DNA of 64,000 nt, taken from Phormidesmis priestleyi ULC007 (GTDB taxonomy: Bacteria > Cyanobacteriota > Cyanobacteriia > Leptolyngbyales > Leptolyngbyaceae). The number at the start of each line of letters is the position of its first letter. Position 1 is the stretch's first letter. Positions 8,676-20,200 of the stretch are shown here, piece after piece. Under the pieces are notes generated by a model. It ran no database searches. It saw only the letters and a list, made by a program, of their open reading frames with translations, and had not been told where the DNA came from. The stretch is taken from NCBI RefSeq assembly GCF_001895925.1, contig NZ_MPPI01000015.1, forward strand, positions 26,944 through 90,943. The letters are read 5' to 3'. The position numbers and the translations under genes are program-made.

Positions 8676-9446
8676 ATGGCACCGACCTTTGACTCCTGGG
8701 TAAAATATCTCAAACCCAATCCCCAAGCCAGCCTGCGCCTGTTCTGCTTTACCTTTGCAGGGGGTTGGTCTGCTACATTTCGCACCTGGCCAGATGGCTT
8801 ACCAGAATATGTCGAGACGTGTGCTATTGAACTGCCTGGACGCGGAACTCGATTAAAGGAGATCCCATTAACCAGTTTTCCACTGCTCGTTGAGGCGATT
8901 GCGCTAGTTCTTCCGCCTCATCTAGACAAACCGTTCGCCTTCTTCGGTCACAGTATGGGTGGGCTAATCTGTTTCGAGGTGGCCCGTTTCCTCAACAAAC
9001 ATTACGATCGGGAACCCGTTCACCTGTTCGCTTCCGGTTGTCGATCGCCGCAACTGCCCGCCCTTAAACCGCCTATCCATACGTTGCCAGAAGCCGCATT
9101 TTTGGAGGAACTACGTAACCTCAATGGGACTCCCCAGGTGGTTTTGGAGAACGCCGAATTGAGGCAACTATTGTTGCCTGTCTTGCGTGCTGATTTTGCT
9201 GTCTTTGAAACCTATACTTACACTACCGATTCACCCCTTAACTGTTCCATTACGGCTCTGGGTGGTTTACACGATCCGGAAGTCAGCGCCGAACAGATGA
9301 CAGGCTGGCGAGAACAAACTACCGCGTCCTTCTCCCTGCATCTGCTTCCCGGTGATCACTTTTTCCTGCAATCAGCCCAGCCCCTCCTGCTCCAAATCAT
9401 CTCTCAAAAGCTGCACCAGTTAACGTCGGTACAGAGTTTCAGGTAA
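8676..9446 (+). CDS. Type II thioesterase (proofreading)
   Basis: Alpha/beta hydrolase of 256 residues in the GrsT/TEII family, which removes mis-primed or stalled acyl groups from carrier domains. The nucleophile motif is GHSMGG, the acidic residue is in LHDPEV, and the catalytic His is in GDHFFL. The N-terminal LFCFTFAGG and LPGRGTR motifs are family hallmarks. It is the second gene of a short plus-strand unit with mbtH. Its last 27 bases overlap, tail to tail, the 3' end of the aminotransferase-PKS gene on the other strand. No type I thioesterase domain is seen in the window, so chain release must lie further left or involve another route. Confidence 0.93.
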   Translation: MAPTFDSWVKYLKPNPQASLRLFCFTFAGGWSATFRTWPDGLPEYVETCAIELPGRGTRLKEIPLTSFPLLVEAIALVLPPHLDKPFAFFGHSMGGLICFEVARFLNKHYDREPVHLFASGCRSPQLPALKPPIHTLPEAAFLEELRNLNGTPQVVLENAELRQLLLPVLRADFAVFETYTYTTDSPLNCSITALGGLHDPEVSAEQMTGWREQTTASFSLHLLPGDHFFLQSAQPLLLQIISQKLHQLTSVQSFR

Positions 9447-12400
9447 AAATCCTCCTTTTTGCAGTTCCTCTACGCTATTCTTGACAGCCTGAATCAAATA
9501 CTCAATATCTGCATCGGTATGTGCAGTTGACAGAAAACAGTTACGCCCTTCCCAGATGTAAACCCCGTTGAACAGCAGGTGATAAAACAGCAAATCCAGA
9601 TTACCTGAAAATGAAAAGCGAAACAGGGAGCCAAAATGGATGATACGGATGGGGACATTTTCAGTTTTAAAGTAAGTATTCAACGTTTCCGCGAACTGTG
9701 ACGTGCGCTGATTTAACTGCTGCGTCAGGCGATCGCCTTGTTGTTTAAGCTGCTGCAGCACCGCCCTGGCAGCGTTCATTGTGATATGGTTTTTGTTGAA
9801 GGTTCCGGCGAAAAATGTCTTCTCTGCCTGGGGGTAGGAAGCGTCTCCATACTGCCACACCCCCCCGTCGATCGCATTCATGTAGAGAGCCTTGCCTGCA
9901 ACAACCCCGATCGGCATTCCACCTCCGACAATTTTGCCGTAAATGGTAATGTCTGCTGCAACCCCAAACCAGGCTTGTGCCCCGCCCGGATGGATGCGGA
10001 AGCCTGTAAGAACTTCATCAAAGATCAGCGCTATTCCTGTGCTCTGTGTTAATTGCCTTAATTGCTGTAGAAAGGCTTTGGGTTGTAAATCGGGGCGGCG
10101 ACTTTGCACGGGTTCAACCAGCACTGCGGCTAGTTCGTGTGCGTGGGCCTGCAAAATATCCAGGGATCTGGGATTGTCGTAATCCAGGACTAGAACGTCT
10201 TTAACGGCTTGCGGCGATACTCCTGGCACCATTGGTACAGTATTGATCCCGGCAGTATTGATCCCAGCATTCGATGCTGTCGCCAAAACGCCGTCAAAAT
10301 GCCCGTGATAAGAATTCGCGAATAGAGCAATCTTGTTGCGACCCGTCACGGTGCGTGCCAGACGGAGGGCTAACATTACGGCTTCTGTTCCGGTGTTGCA
10401 GAATGCCGCCCGTTCCATACCCGTCAATTCGCAAATTAGCTGGGCTACTTCTCCGGCCAGATTTGACTGTGGCCCAATTTGTATCCCGTGTTTGATTTGC
10501 TGTTCTATAGATGCAGTAATAAAGGGTGGGTTGTGACCAAACAGCAGCACACCAAATCCCATTGTGATGTCAACATACTCGTTGCCATCCACATCCCAAA
10601 ATTTGCAGCCCTGCGCTCGCTCCCCAATGATCGGATAAAGCATTTCTTTGATCGAAGGCCGAAAACCTGCTACCGATCGACTGTCCGCTAAAACCTGACG
10701 ATAGGCTTGCGATCGCTGTTTTGATGTTTGAGTACGATGAGTATATTTAACGATGAGTGAATCTAAGTGCTGCTGTTGTTGTGGATTGAGACTTTTAGGT
10801 TGCGTTTCTGGCTTGAAATGAGGGGTCGATAAATGAGCGGTGGAGTCTGAGGGGCGATCGCTGAATGGCAAAAATCCATTCTTGGATACTGGCTCCTTCT
10901 CGGTTATGAAACTGTTTCCAGAGAGAAGCTGTAACTGTTGAGACATCAATTCAATCTGCTGCTGAATCACCAGTCTTATGTCATCAGGAGTGACTTCTAA
11001 TTCTCCAGAAACCTGGACATCAAGCATTCCTGGCTTTGTCGGTATAGTCGTTGCGTTCCGTGCGACTGGCTGGGCAGACTGGAATTGAGATTGGTGGAGT
11101 TGAGGTTGAAGTGAATTTGTCGCCGCCCAAGTTGGAGGTAAATGTTGGTCAATGTGGGTTGCCAAAGCATCAATGGTTGTCAACTGTTCAAATAGTTGGC
11201 GAATCGCAATTTTAATGCCAAATATCTGTTCGATCGTTTGTACAGCATCCATGAGAACAATCGAATCTGCACCCATTTCCAGAAACGCCGCATGAGGTTC
11301 TACTTCCGATGGCTGAGATCGCAGTAGTTCTGCAATCGTGGACTGTAAGATCGCCAGAATTCGGTCTTTTTGAGTCATGCTGGGATGTTCAGTGATCTGA
11401 GGCTCTGGTCTATTTTCGCCTGATGGTTGTTCATTGAGTTCATTGCTCTGCTTCATAGCTGCATTTGTGTTTTCAAACCAATAACGTTGGCGCTGAAAGG
11501 GATAGGTGGGAAGTGACAGCCAATGTCTGGAGTAGCCGCGATCGAATTCAGGCCAGTTAACACCGATCCCCCGGACATATAAAGCAGATAAGCTCTCTAA
11601 TAAGACTCGCCAATCCTCTTGTCCCGGCGCTAAAGAGGGCAACCAGATTGCTGGAACATCTTGTTGGCAACCTTTGCCTAAACTTGACAGGATCGGTTTC
11701 GGGCCAATTTCTACAAATAGTTCACAGCCTTGCTGAAACATTGTGTGGATTCCTGCCGTAAATCTCACGGCAGATCGCGAGTGATGTCGCCAATATTGGC
11801 TACCTGGTGGTTGTTCAGGCGACATCATCTGACCCGTTAAGTTGGAAATCAGCGGGATGGCTGGAGCATGAAACGTGATTTGACTCGCAGCTTGTTCAAG
11901 GTCGTCCAAAATGGGTTGCATGGCGGGGGAATGGAACGCATGAGAGACATTTAAGGCTCGCGTTGCCACTCCCCTGGACTGCAAGCTCGCCTGCACCCTC
12001 TCCAGCGCGGGTCGCGCTCCCGAAATCACCACATGAGCGGGCCCGTTAATTGCGGCGATCCCTAATCCAGACTGGTCGGGCATCAGCTCCTCGACCACGG
12101 CAAGCGGCGCAAACACCGCCATCATTCCCCCCGTCTGCGGCAGCGATTGCATTAACCGCGCCCGCGTCGCCACCAACTTCAGGGACTCTGCCAGCGTGAA
12201 CACCCCCGCCACCGTGGCTGCCACATACTCCCCTAAACTGTGCCCCATCACCACATCCGGTACAATGCCCCAAGAGCGCCACAATTGGCAGAGGGCATAC
12301 TCTAAAGCAAACAAGGCGGGTTGCGTATAAGCCGTTTGGTCAATCGGCGAGGACGCTCCCGGTCGGGGATAAAGCACCTGTAGCAGGGGCGGGTCGAGGT

Positions 12401-14225
12401 AAGGTCGGAGCAGGGTGTCGCAGTCCTCCAGCGTTTGCCGAAAAATCGGTTGAGTTTCGTAAAGTTGTCGTCCCATGTGGACATATTGACTGCCCTGCCC
12501 TGTAAACAGAAAGGCAATTTTAGGGGGGGAGTTGCCCGGAGACTGAGCGGCTGGGAGGGGTGCCGCTGCAACTGGATAGACCATCAGTTTGTCCACGGCT
12601 TCCGCGATCGTTGCTGCGACGATGCTGAGGCGGTAGGGAAAGTGGGAACGACCGCCAGCGGCGGTAAAGCAAACATCACTCAAGGGGAGGTCGGGATGGG
12701 ATTGCAGATGGTGAGCGTAGCGGTGGGCGAGTTGGAGTAGGGCGTTGGGAGTTTTGGCCGAGAGGGCGAGCAGATGCAGGGGACGCTCCCGCTCCCTTTC
12801 CCCCGGTTCTGGAGCGGTGGGCGAGTCGGGAGGGGCGGCTTCCAGGATGAGATGGGCGTTGGTGCCACTAAACCCAAAGGAACTGACTCCTGCCAAGCGT
12901 TTCTGACCACCCGGCCAGGGCCTGGCGGCGGTGGGGACAAGCATCGGGAGTTGCTCCCAATTAACGTGCGGGTTGGGCTGAGAGAAGTGGAGGTGAGGGG
13001 GAATTTCTTGATGTTGCAGCGAGAGCACGACTTTGATTAATCCGGCAATCCCGGCTGCGGCTTCCAAGTGCCCAATGTTCGTTTTGACTGAGCCAATCAC
13101 CAAGGGTTGCTCTGGGGAACAGTGTTTGCCAAACACCTCAGCCAATGCCTCTATCTCAATGGGATCGCCCAAGGAGGTTCCAGTTCCATGAGCCTCAATG
13201 TAGCCGATTTGCGCTGGCTCAACTCCCCCATTGGCGAGAGCCTGACGAATTACCGCGACCTGAGATGGTCCATTGGGAACAGTTAAGCCACCACTTGGCC
13301 CATCCTGGTTCACCGCCGATCCGCGAATTAAGGCCAGAATTTTGTCGCCGTCCGCGATCGCATCTGAGAGGCGCTTCAGGACAACTACACCACACCCTTC
13401 GCCTCGGACGTAGCCGTCTGCTTGAGCGTCAAACGTTTTACAGCGACCATCCGCCGCCATCATTCTAGCTTTGGAAAAATTGATGCTCGGTTCTGGCGAG
13501 AGGATCAGGTTTACGCCAGCAGCTAGGGCCAAACTGCACTCTCGCAGGCGCAAACTCTGACAGGCTAGATGGACGGATACCAGGGAAGCCGAACAAGCCG
13601 TATCTACACACAGGCATGGGCCCGTTAACCCCAAGCTATAGGACAAACGTCCAGCCGCCACGCTAAGAGAGTTACCCGTACCAAAGTAGGCATCGATATG
13701 CGTGGCATCACCCGCTTGCCAGAGGACTTTCGTGTAGTCACTGGTGCTCATGCCCACAAATACGCCCGTGGAACTGTTGAATAACTTGTCAGGAACCTGA
13801 TTGGCGTGTTCCAGGGCTTCCCAACTGACTTCCAGAAGCAGGCGTTGCTGCGGGTCTAGACTGATCGCTTCTCGTGGGGAGATATGGAAAAATTTGGCAT
13901 CAAAGGCATCTACCTGAGGCAAAAAACCCCCGTAGCGAGTAGACATCTTGCCGGGAGCCTCTGGATTGGGGTCATAGTAGGCGTTGATGTCCCAACGGTC
14001 TGGAGGAACTTCGCGAATCGCATCTACCCCATTTCGCAGCAGTTGCCAGAAAGCATTTGGGGTATCAGCCCCCGGAAACCTGCTGCCTAAACCCACGATC
14101 GCGATCGCTTCAGTCTTGGCCTGTTCTAAAGCCTGGAGCTTGGATTGCAGTTTTTCCAGTTTCAGCAGGGCATTTTCCATTAACGCCCGATAGTCTATGC
14201 CTGTTGAGCTTTGGCTCATGTTCAC
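9420..14225 (-). CDS. PKS with integrated aminotransferase: KS-AT-ACP-AMT
   Basis: Modular polyketide synthase of 1601 residues. KS about 40-465 (Cys211 in DTACSAS, His346 in HGTGT, His386 in [10 protein letters not shown]); AT about 568-870 (Ser663 in GHSLGEY, HAFHS at 762, the malonyl type); ACP with Ser988 (GADS); class III PLP aminotransferase about 1160-1590 (Asp1403 in FDEV, Lys1431 in YGKIVGGG). There is no reductive domain, so the beta-keto group is left for the aminotransferase, as in McyE and MycA, giving a beta-amino acyl chain. Residues 1-40 look like a docking helix. It follows the second PKS by 5 bases. Codons from 11887 to 13103 are almost identical to that PKS. No C domain follows the aminotransferase, so the chain must pass to a separate NRPS. 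Confidence 0.95.
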   Translation of the reverse strand: MNMSQSSTGIDYRALMENALLKLEKLQSKLQALEQAKTEAIAIVGLGSRFPGADTPNAFWQLLRNGVDAIREVPPDRWDINAYYDPNPEAPGKMSTRYGGFLPQVDAFDAKFFHISPREAISLDPQQRLLLEVSWEALEHANQVPDKLFNSSTGVFVGMSTSDYTKVLWQAGDATHIDAYFGTGNSLSVAAGRLSYSLGLTGPCLCVDTACSASLVSVHLACQSLRLRECSLALAAGVNLILSPEPSINFSKARMMAADGRCKTFDAQADGYVRGEGCGVVVLKRLSDAIADGDKILALIRGSAVNQDGPSGGLTVPNGPSQVAVIRQALANGGVEPAQIGYIEAHGTGTSLGDPIEIEALAEVFGKHCSPEQPLVIGSVKTNIGHLEAAAGIAGLIKVVLSLQHQEIPPHLHFSQPNPHVNWEQLPMLVPTAARPWPGGQKRLAGVSSFGFSGTNAHLILEAAPPDSPTAPEPGERERERPLHLLALSAKTPNALLQLAHRYAHHLQSHPDLPLSDVCFTAAGGRSHFPYRLSIVAATIAEAVDKLMVYPVAAAPLPAAQSPGNSPPKIAFLFTGQGSQYVHMGRQLYETQPIFRQTLEDCDTLLRPYLDPPLLQVLYPRPGASSPIDQTAYTQPALFALEYALCQLWRSWGIVPDVVMGHSLGEYVAATVAGVFTLAESLKLVATRARLMQSLPQTGGMMAVFAPLAVVEELMPDQSGLGIAAINGPAHVVISGARPALERVQASLQSRGVATRALNVSHAFHSPAMQPILDDLEQAASQITFHAPAIPLISNLTGQMMSPEQPPGSQYWRHHSRSAVRFTAGIHTMFQQGCELFVEIGPKPILSSLGKGCQQDVPAIWLPSLAPGQEDWRVLLESLSALYVRGIGVNWPEFDRGYSRHWLSLPTYPFQRQRYWFENTNAAMKQSNELNEQPSGENRPEPQITEHPSMTQKDRILAILQSTIAELLRSQPSEVEPHAAFLEMGADSIVLMDAVQTIEQIFGIKIAIRQLFEQLTTIDALATHIDQHLPPTWAATNSLQPQLHQSQFQSAQPVARNATTIPTKPGMLDVQVSGELEVTPDDIRLVIQQQIELMSQQLQLLSGNSFITEKEPVSKNGFLPFSDRPSDSTAHLSTPHFKPETQPKSLNPQQQQHLDSLIVKYTHRTQTSKQRSQAYRQVLADSRSVAGFRPSIKEMLYPIIGERAQGCKFWDVDGNEYVDITMGFGVLLFGHNPPFITASIEQQIKHGIQIGPQSNLAGEVAQLICELTGMERAAFCNTGTEAVMLALRLARTVTGRNKIALFANSYHGHFDGVLATASNAGINTAGINTVPMVPGVSPQAVKDVLVLDYDNPRSLDILQAHAHELAAVLVEPVQSRRPDLQPKAFLQQLRQLTQSTGIALIFDEVLTGFRIHPGGAQAWFGVAADITIYGKIVGGGMPIGVVAGKALYMNAIDGGVWQYGDASYPQAEKTFFAGTFNKNHITMNAARAVLQQLKQQGDRLTQQLNQRTSQFAETLNTYFKTENVPIRIIHFGSLFRFSFSGNLDLLFYHLLFNGVYIWEGRNCFLSTAHTDADIEYLIQAVKNSVEELQKGGFLPETLYRR
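11887..13103. repeat. 1217-bp duplicated block, copy in the aminotransferase PKS
   Basis: This stretch equals 18543-19759 at a constant offset of 6656; the only difference I found is at 13067 versus 19723. It covers the end of the KS (from just before [10 protein letters not shown]), the KS-AT linker and the AT through HAFHSP. Flanking sequence diverges sharply on both sides. This points to recent gene conversion or recombination between the two PKS genes. Confidence 0.92.
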
Positions 14226-14230
14226 CTCGT

Positions 14231-17200
14231 TTAATCCAAACTTGCCAATTTTTTAGCCAATAAGTCTGCGAGTTCTTCTTGAGACAGTTCTTTCAAAGTT
14301 GCTGATAACTCCGTGTCCTCTGCAAGGGGGGGTGATTCCGGGCTGAGTGGCGGGGAAAGCTCCAGGGACAGGACATCCTCCAAATACTCGACTAGCGCTT
14401 CCACGGTGGGGTAATCAAAGATCAACGTTGAGCGCAAAGATTTGCCCAGATCGCGTTCAAAGCAATTTTTTAATTCAACCGCGACGAGCGAGTCCAGACC
14501 CAGATCAAATAATCGTTGGCGCGGCTCTATTTGCTCCCATGACTTTAACCCAACAACCCTGGCAATTTGAGAACGAATATACGTCATCAATAGAATTTTG
14601 CGTTCTTTGAAGGGAGCGTCCTTTAACTGCTGGAGGAATTCGGGTTGCTGCGCCTGGGATTGGTCAGAAGCAGCAGTGCAATGCTCCAGAAGCGGTAAAT
14701 CCAGCCCTTGAGGAAGTTGCTTGAGAAACTTCGCCCAATTCACAGATAAGACCCCTACCTGAGTTGCAGGGTGTTCCAGCAACTGGGCAAGCACTTGCAA
14801 TCCTTGCTCAGGCTTGATGGCACTGATCCCCAAAGCTGCCCAGCGATCGCGATCGCGAGGCGTCATTTCCTCTGCCATCCCAGCCGTTGCCCAAGGGCCC
14901 CAATTGATGCTCAAGCCTGGTAGTCCTAATGCTCGACGGTAATGCATTAAGGCATCCATAAAGGCGTTGGCTGCGGCATAGTTGCCCTGTCCCGGTGAGC
15001 CAAGCAGGGCAGCGCTGGACGAAAAACAGATAAAACAGTCTAAGGGCAGTTCCTGGGTCAATACATGCAGATTCCAGGCTCCTGTGATCTTGGGTGCCAT
15101 CACCGAGCTAAAGCGTTCCCAGGTTTGACTGAGCAATACTCCATCTGCCAAAACTCCCGCCGCATGGATGATTCCTCGCAGGGGTGGCATGGATGCCTGC
15201 ACCTCCGTCAAAACGCGGGACACCTCGTCCCGGATAGCCACATCCGCCTTGCAGATTTTGACATTGGCTCCAGCCTGCTGTAATTCAGCGATCGTAGCCT
15301 GGGCTGCCTGAGATGCCGCCTGCCGCCCCATTAAGACCAGATGGCGGACTCGTCGCTCTACTACTAACCAGCGAGCTACCTGCAAACCCAGAGCACCTAA
15401 CCCACCTGTAATTAAATAGCTGCCCTCCCCCTGCCTTGCTTGCGGCATGGAAATCACGACTTTGCCCACGTGCTTGGCCGTTTGCATATAACGAAAGGCA
15501 TCGACCACCTGATGAATCGGAAATGCTTTGTAATTTAACGGCTTGAGAGTACCGTGCTTGAACTCCTCCATCAATTCCTCAAGCATCGAGGCAATTAAAC
15601 CAGGATTCTGTAGAGAGAGTTCTAATAAGTCGAAGGCAAAATAGGACGCATCAGGTCTTTGGGACTGCACCTGGGTTTGATCCCAAATGCCGATTTTGCC
15701 AATTTCGACAAATCGCCCTCCTTGCCCTAAAACCTCAAGGCTCTTGGGAATGAACTCCCCATTCAGGCTATTAAGAACAATGTCCAACCCTTGTCCGTCA
15801 GTGGCTGTCATGACTGCTTCAGCAAAGTCCAGGGTGCGGGAGTTCATTACCTGGGTTACCCCAGTTGATTTGAGAAATTCCCACTTGCTGGGGCTGGCTG
15901 TAGCAAAAATTTCTGCCCCCACCCGTTGAGCTAACTGGACTGCGGCCTGTCCAACCCCGCCAGCCGCCGCGTGAATCAAGATTCTGTCTCCGGGTTGCAT
16001 TTTAGCTTGGTAATGCAAGCCATAGTAAGCCGTTAAGAAGGGGGTCAAAATCGTAGCTGCGGCTGCAAAACTCAGGTCTGGGGGTTTGGGAACAACAAAA
16101 TCTGCTTTGACGGTGACAAAACTACTCAGACTGCCCAGGGCCATGACAGCCATCACTTCATCACCCACTTGAAACCTGGAAACCTGTTTGCCCACGGCCA
16201 CAACCCTGCCCGCACACTCCCCGCCAAAGGGAATGTCGATCGCCGCATCAATCCCTTGCTGCTGCGTATAGGCTTGGAGCAGTCCGAGGGCATTGAGGAC
16301 ATCTCTAAAGTTCAGTCCACAGGCGCAAACTTCAATTTCCACCTCCTCTGGTTCCGGGGCGCGGCGGGTCATCGGTGCCAAGGTGAGATTTTCCAGAAGT
16401 CCGTAACTGGTTATTTTGACCTGGAAGGGTTCAGTCGGAAACTCCAGCATTTTTGCTTGACGTTCACCCGCGCCCGATCGAGACCTAACCAGTCTAGGAA
16501 CATAGCGAACTCCCTGTCTGTAGGCAATCTGGTCTTCTCGATCGGGCGATCGTAATTCTTCCAACAGGGTCAGAACTTCAGTTTGATCTACCGCTGGGTC
16601 TAAATCGAGTCGCACACACCGCAGATCAGAATGTTCCAGGGCAATGACGCGCCCCAGCCCCCAGAGAGGCGCTTGCTGAATGTGCGGGAGCTGGCTTTCC
16701 CCGATCGGTTGAGTTCCCCTGGTCACTAACCATAAGCGGGGGATCACGGCGGGGTTCGTTTGGACAAGACTTTGCAATAAATGCAAAACACTGCCACAGC
16801 TTTGTGCTTGCGCGTCCTCTAAGCTTGCCAGGGTGATGTCTGGTAACGAGTCCTCTAGGCTCCACAGAAAAATCACGCCGCTATAGAACTGTGAGTGATC
16901 GTCCTGGCTATCCAGCAGCAATTGCTGAAAATCTGCCGGGTTGGTCGGATTAATTTGATACTCGTCTGCGGCTAATCTGGCATACCCTAGACCAGGGGAC
17001 ACTAAGACACAGCGATCGCCCTTATCCCTGAGGTAGGTAGCCAGCGTCCTGCCGATTTCTCCTGGGTCAACAAACAGCAGCCAATGACTCAATTGTCCGG
17101 ATGGTAAGGGCGGGTGTTTGGCACTGCGCTCCTGAACCTGCCAAGTGGTTTCATACAACCAGTGGCTCAGGTCTTCTTGCTGAAGAACTTGTTGCAAGGC

Positions 17201-20200
17201 TTGACGAGTGATACTTCGGAGGGTTAAGCCCTCTAACTGGGCCACCATATTGCCGCTCTCATCCAACAGTTGGACTGTAGCCGTTACGGTCTTTTGCTGC
17301 CAGCCCTCAACCTGGCAGATCTTCAGTTGAGTCCACAAATGGGTGCTGGGACGACGATACAACTGTAAGCGCTCTACCCCCACTGGAATATAGACGGCTT
17401 GTTGGTCAGCCTCAGCCAGAGCTGTGCCTACGACCTGGAAACAGGCATCCAACAATATTGGGTGCAGTTTGTAGGCTTCTGCCTCTAAAATCAAGGGTTC
17501 TGGTAAGCGAATTTGCGCCAATGCTTGTCCTGGATGCCGCCAGAGCTTATCAATGGCCTGGAAACTGGTACCATAATCGACTCCCTGCTGGCGTAACTGC
17601 TGGTAATACTGGTTTGTAGATACGGCTTCCGTATATTGGGCCTGTAAGGCCGCTAAATTCACTTGAGGGGGTGAGTTTTTGGGGTCTTCAACCAGGTTGC
17701 CAAAAGCATGGAGTGCCCAGTAGGACTCAGAATTGTTTTCGTCAACATTGAGGCTATAAACCTGCCAGGAAAATGTCTTTGAGTTTTCTGTCTTTGAGTC
17801 TTCGGGTTTCAGAACTACGTGGAGGGTTTTGTCGGCATCGCCTAGCATCAGAGCCTGCTGAATGACGGTTTCCTGTAGCCTCAAGTTGTTCGAGTTGCAA
17901 ACCACAGCCCCAGCCGCTAGTGCCATTTCTAGATAAGCCGTGGCTGGCAAAATTACTTGCTGGTAAAGGCGATGATGTGCAAGATAGGCAGGAGAATCTT
18001 GACTAAGGGTAGACTCAAAACGAATCTCTTCAGTGCCGGGTAAATGCAACCGTTGCCCCAACAGAGGATGCAGGCGGGGAGCAGTACTGCTTGCCCGGAA
18101 TGAAGATGGATTGGCTCCGGGTGTAGCTGTCTTCACCCAATAGCGCTCTCGCTGAAACGGATAGGTGGGCAAGGCAACTCGACGACGGGGACAGTCTTGA
18201 TCAAAACCAGACCAGTCTACCTTGGCTCCACACCGATACAACTCTCCCAAACTTTGTAGCAACGGTTGCCAGTCTGCTTGACCGAAATGCAGGCTGGGCA
18301 ACCAAACTCCAACTGCTGCTGGCAAGCAATGCCGAGCCATTTCTAAGAGGATAGGCTTGGGGCCGATCTCGACAAAGATTTCAATTCCTTGCTGATACAG
18401 CGTGTCTATACTGCGAGCAAATTGGACAGATTGCCGCAAATGAGCAACCCAATATTCAGGAGTGGCGATCGCTGACGTTGCCACTTCTCCCGTCACATTA
18501 GAGATTAAGCGGATTTGTGGCTGGGCATAGGTTACTGCTTTGGCAGCTTGTTCAAGGTCGTCCAAAATGGGTTGCATGGCGGGGGAATGGAACGCATGAG
18601 AGACATTTAAGGCTCGCGTTGCCACTCCCCTGGACTGCAAGCTCGCCTGCACCCTCTCCAGCGCGGGTCGCGCTCCCGAAATCACCACATGAGCGGGCCC
18701 GTTAATTGCGGCGATCCCTAATCCAGACTGGTCGGGCATCAGCTCCTCGACCACGGCAAGCGGCGCAAACACCGCCATCATTCCCCCCGTCTGCGGCAGC
18801 GATTGCATTAACCGCGCCCGCGTCGCCACCAACTTCAGGGACTCTGCCAGCGTGAACACCCCCGCCACCGTGGCTGCCACATACTCCCCTAAACTGTGCC
18901 CCATCACCACATCCGGTACAATGCCCCAAGAGCGCCACAATTGGCAGAGGGCATACTCTAAAGCAAACAAGGCGGGTTGCGTATAAGCCGTTTGGTCAAT
19001 CGGCGAGGACGCTCCCGGTCGGGGATAAAGCACCTGTAGCAGGGGCGGGTCGAGGTAAGGTCGGAGCAGGGTGTCGCAGTCCTCCAGCGTTTGCCGAAAA
19101 ATCGGTTGAGTTTCGTAAAGTTGTCGTCCCATGTGGACATATTGACTGCCCTGCCCTGTAAACAGAAAGGCAATTTTAGGGGGGGAGTTGCCCGGAGACT
19201 GAGCGGCTGGGAGGGGTGCCGCTGCAACTGGATAGACCATCAGTTTGTCCACGGCTTCCGCGATCGTTGCTGCGACGATGCTGAGGCGGTAGGGAAAGTG
19301 GGAACGACCGCCAGCGGCGGTAAAGCAAACATCACTCAAGGGGAGGTCGGGATGGGATTGCAGATGGTGAGCGTAGCGGTGGGCGAGTTGGAGTAGGGCG
19401 TTGGGAGTTTTGGCCGAGAGGGCGAGCAGATGCAGGGGACGCTCCCGCTCCCTTTCCCCCGGTTCTGGAGCGGTGGGCGAGTCGGGAGGGGCGGCTTCCA
19501 GGATGAGATGGGCGTTGGTGCCACTAAACCCAAAGGAACTGACTCCTGCCAAGCGTTTCTGACCACCCGGCCAGGGCCTGGCGGCGGTGGGGACAAGCAT
19601 CGGGAGTTGCTCCCAATTAACGTGCGGGTTGGGCTGAGAGAAGTGGAGGTGAGGGGGAATTTCTTGATGTTGCAGCGAGAGCACGACTTTGATTAATCCG
19701 GCAATCCCGGCTGCGGCTTCCAGGTGCCCAATGTTCGTTTTGACTGAGCCAATCACCAACGGGTTTGCTTGAGAACGCCCTTTCCCCAAAACAGTGTCTA
19801 AAGCCCTGATTTCGATCGGATCGCCTAAAGCGGTTCCAGTGCCGTGAACCTCTACGTAGCTTATTTGTAATGGGTCTACCTTGGCTTTCGCTAGAGCCTG
19901 GGAAATCAGTGCTTGCTGCGCCTGTTTATTCGGAACGGTGAGACCGCTACTGTGACCATCATGGTTAACGGCTGACCCACGGATCACCGCCAAAATGCGA
20001 TCGCTATTGGCCACCGCATCGGACAACCGTTTGAGTACTAGCATCCCACATCCTTCGCCCCGACCATACCCATCGGCGGAGGCATCGAAGGTCTTGCAGC
20101 GCCCATCCGGAGAGAGTACCCGCGCTCTGGACAGAAAAATAGTAACCTCCGGTGACAGGATTAAGTGAACCCCACCCGCCAGAGCTAAGTCGCACTCTCC

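Noticed and set aside
12046..13040. Open frames of 78-101 codons on both strands, repeated at 18702-19696
   Set aside because: They are other-frame shadows of the duplicated PKS block. Their repetition reflects the duplication, and they show no protein family features.
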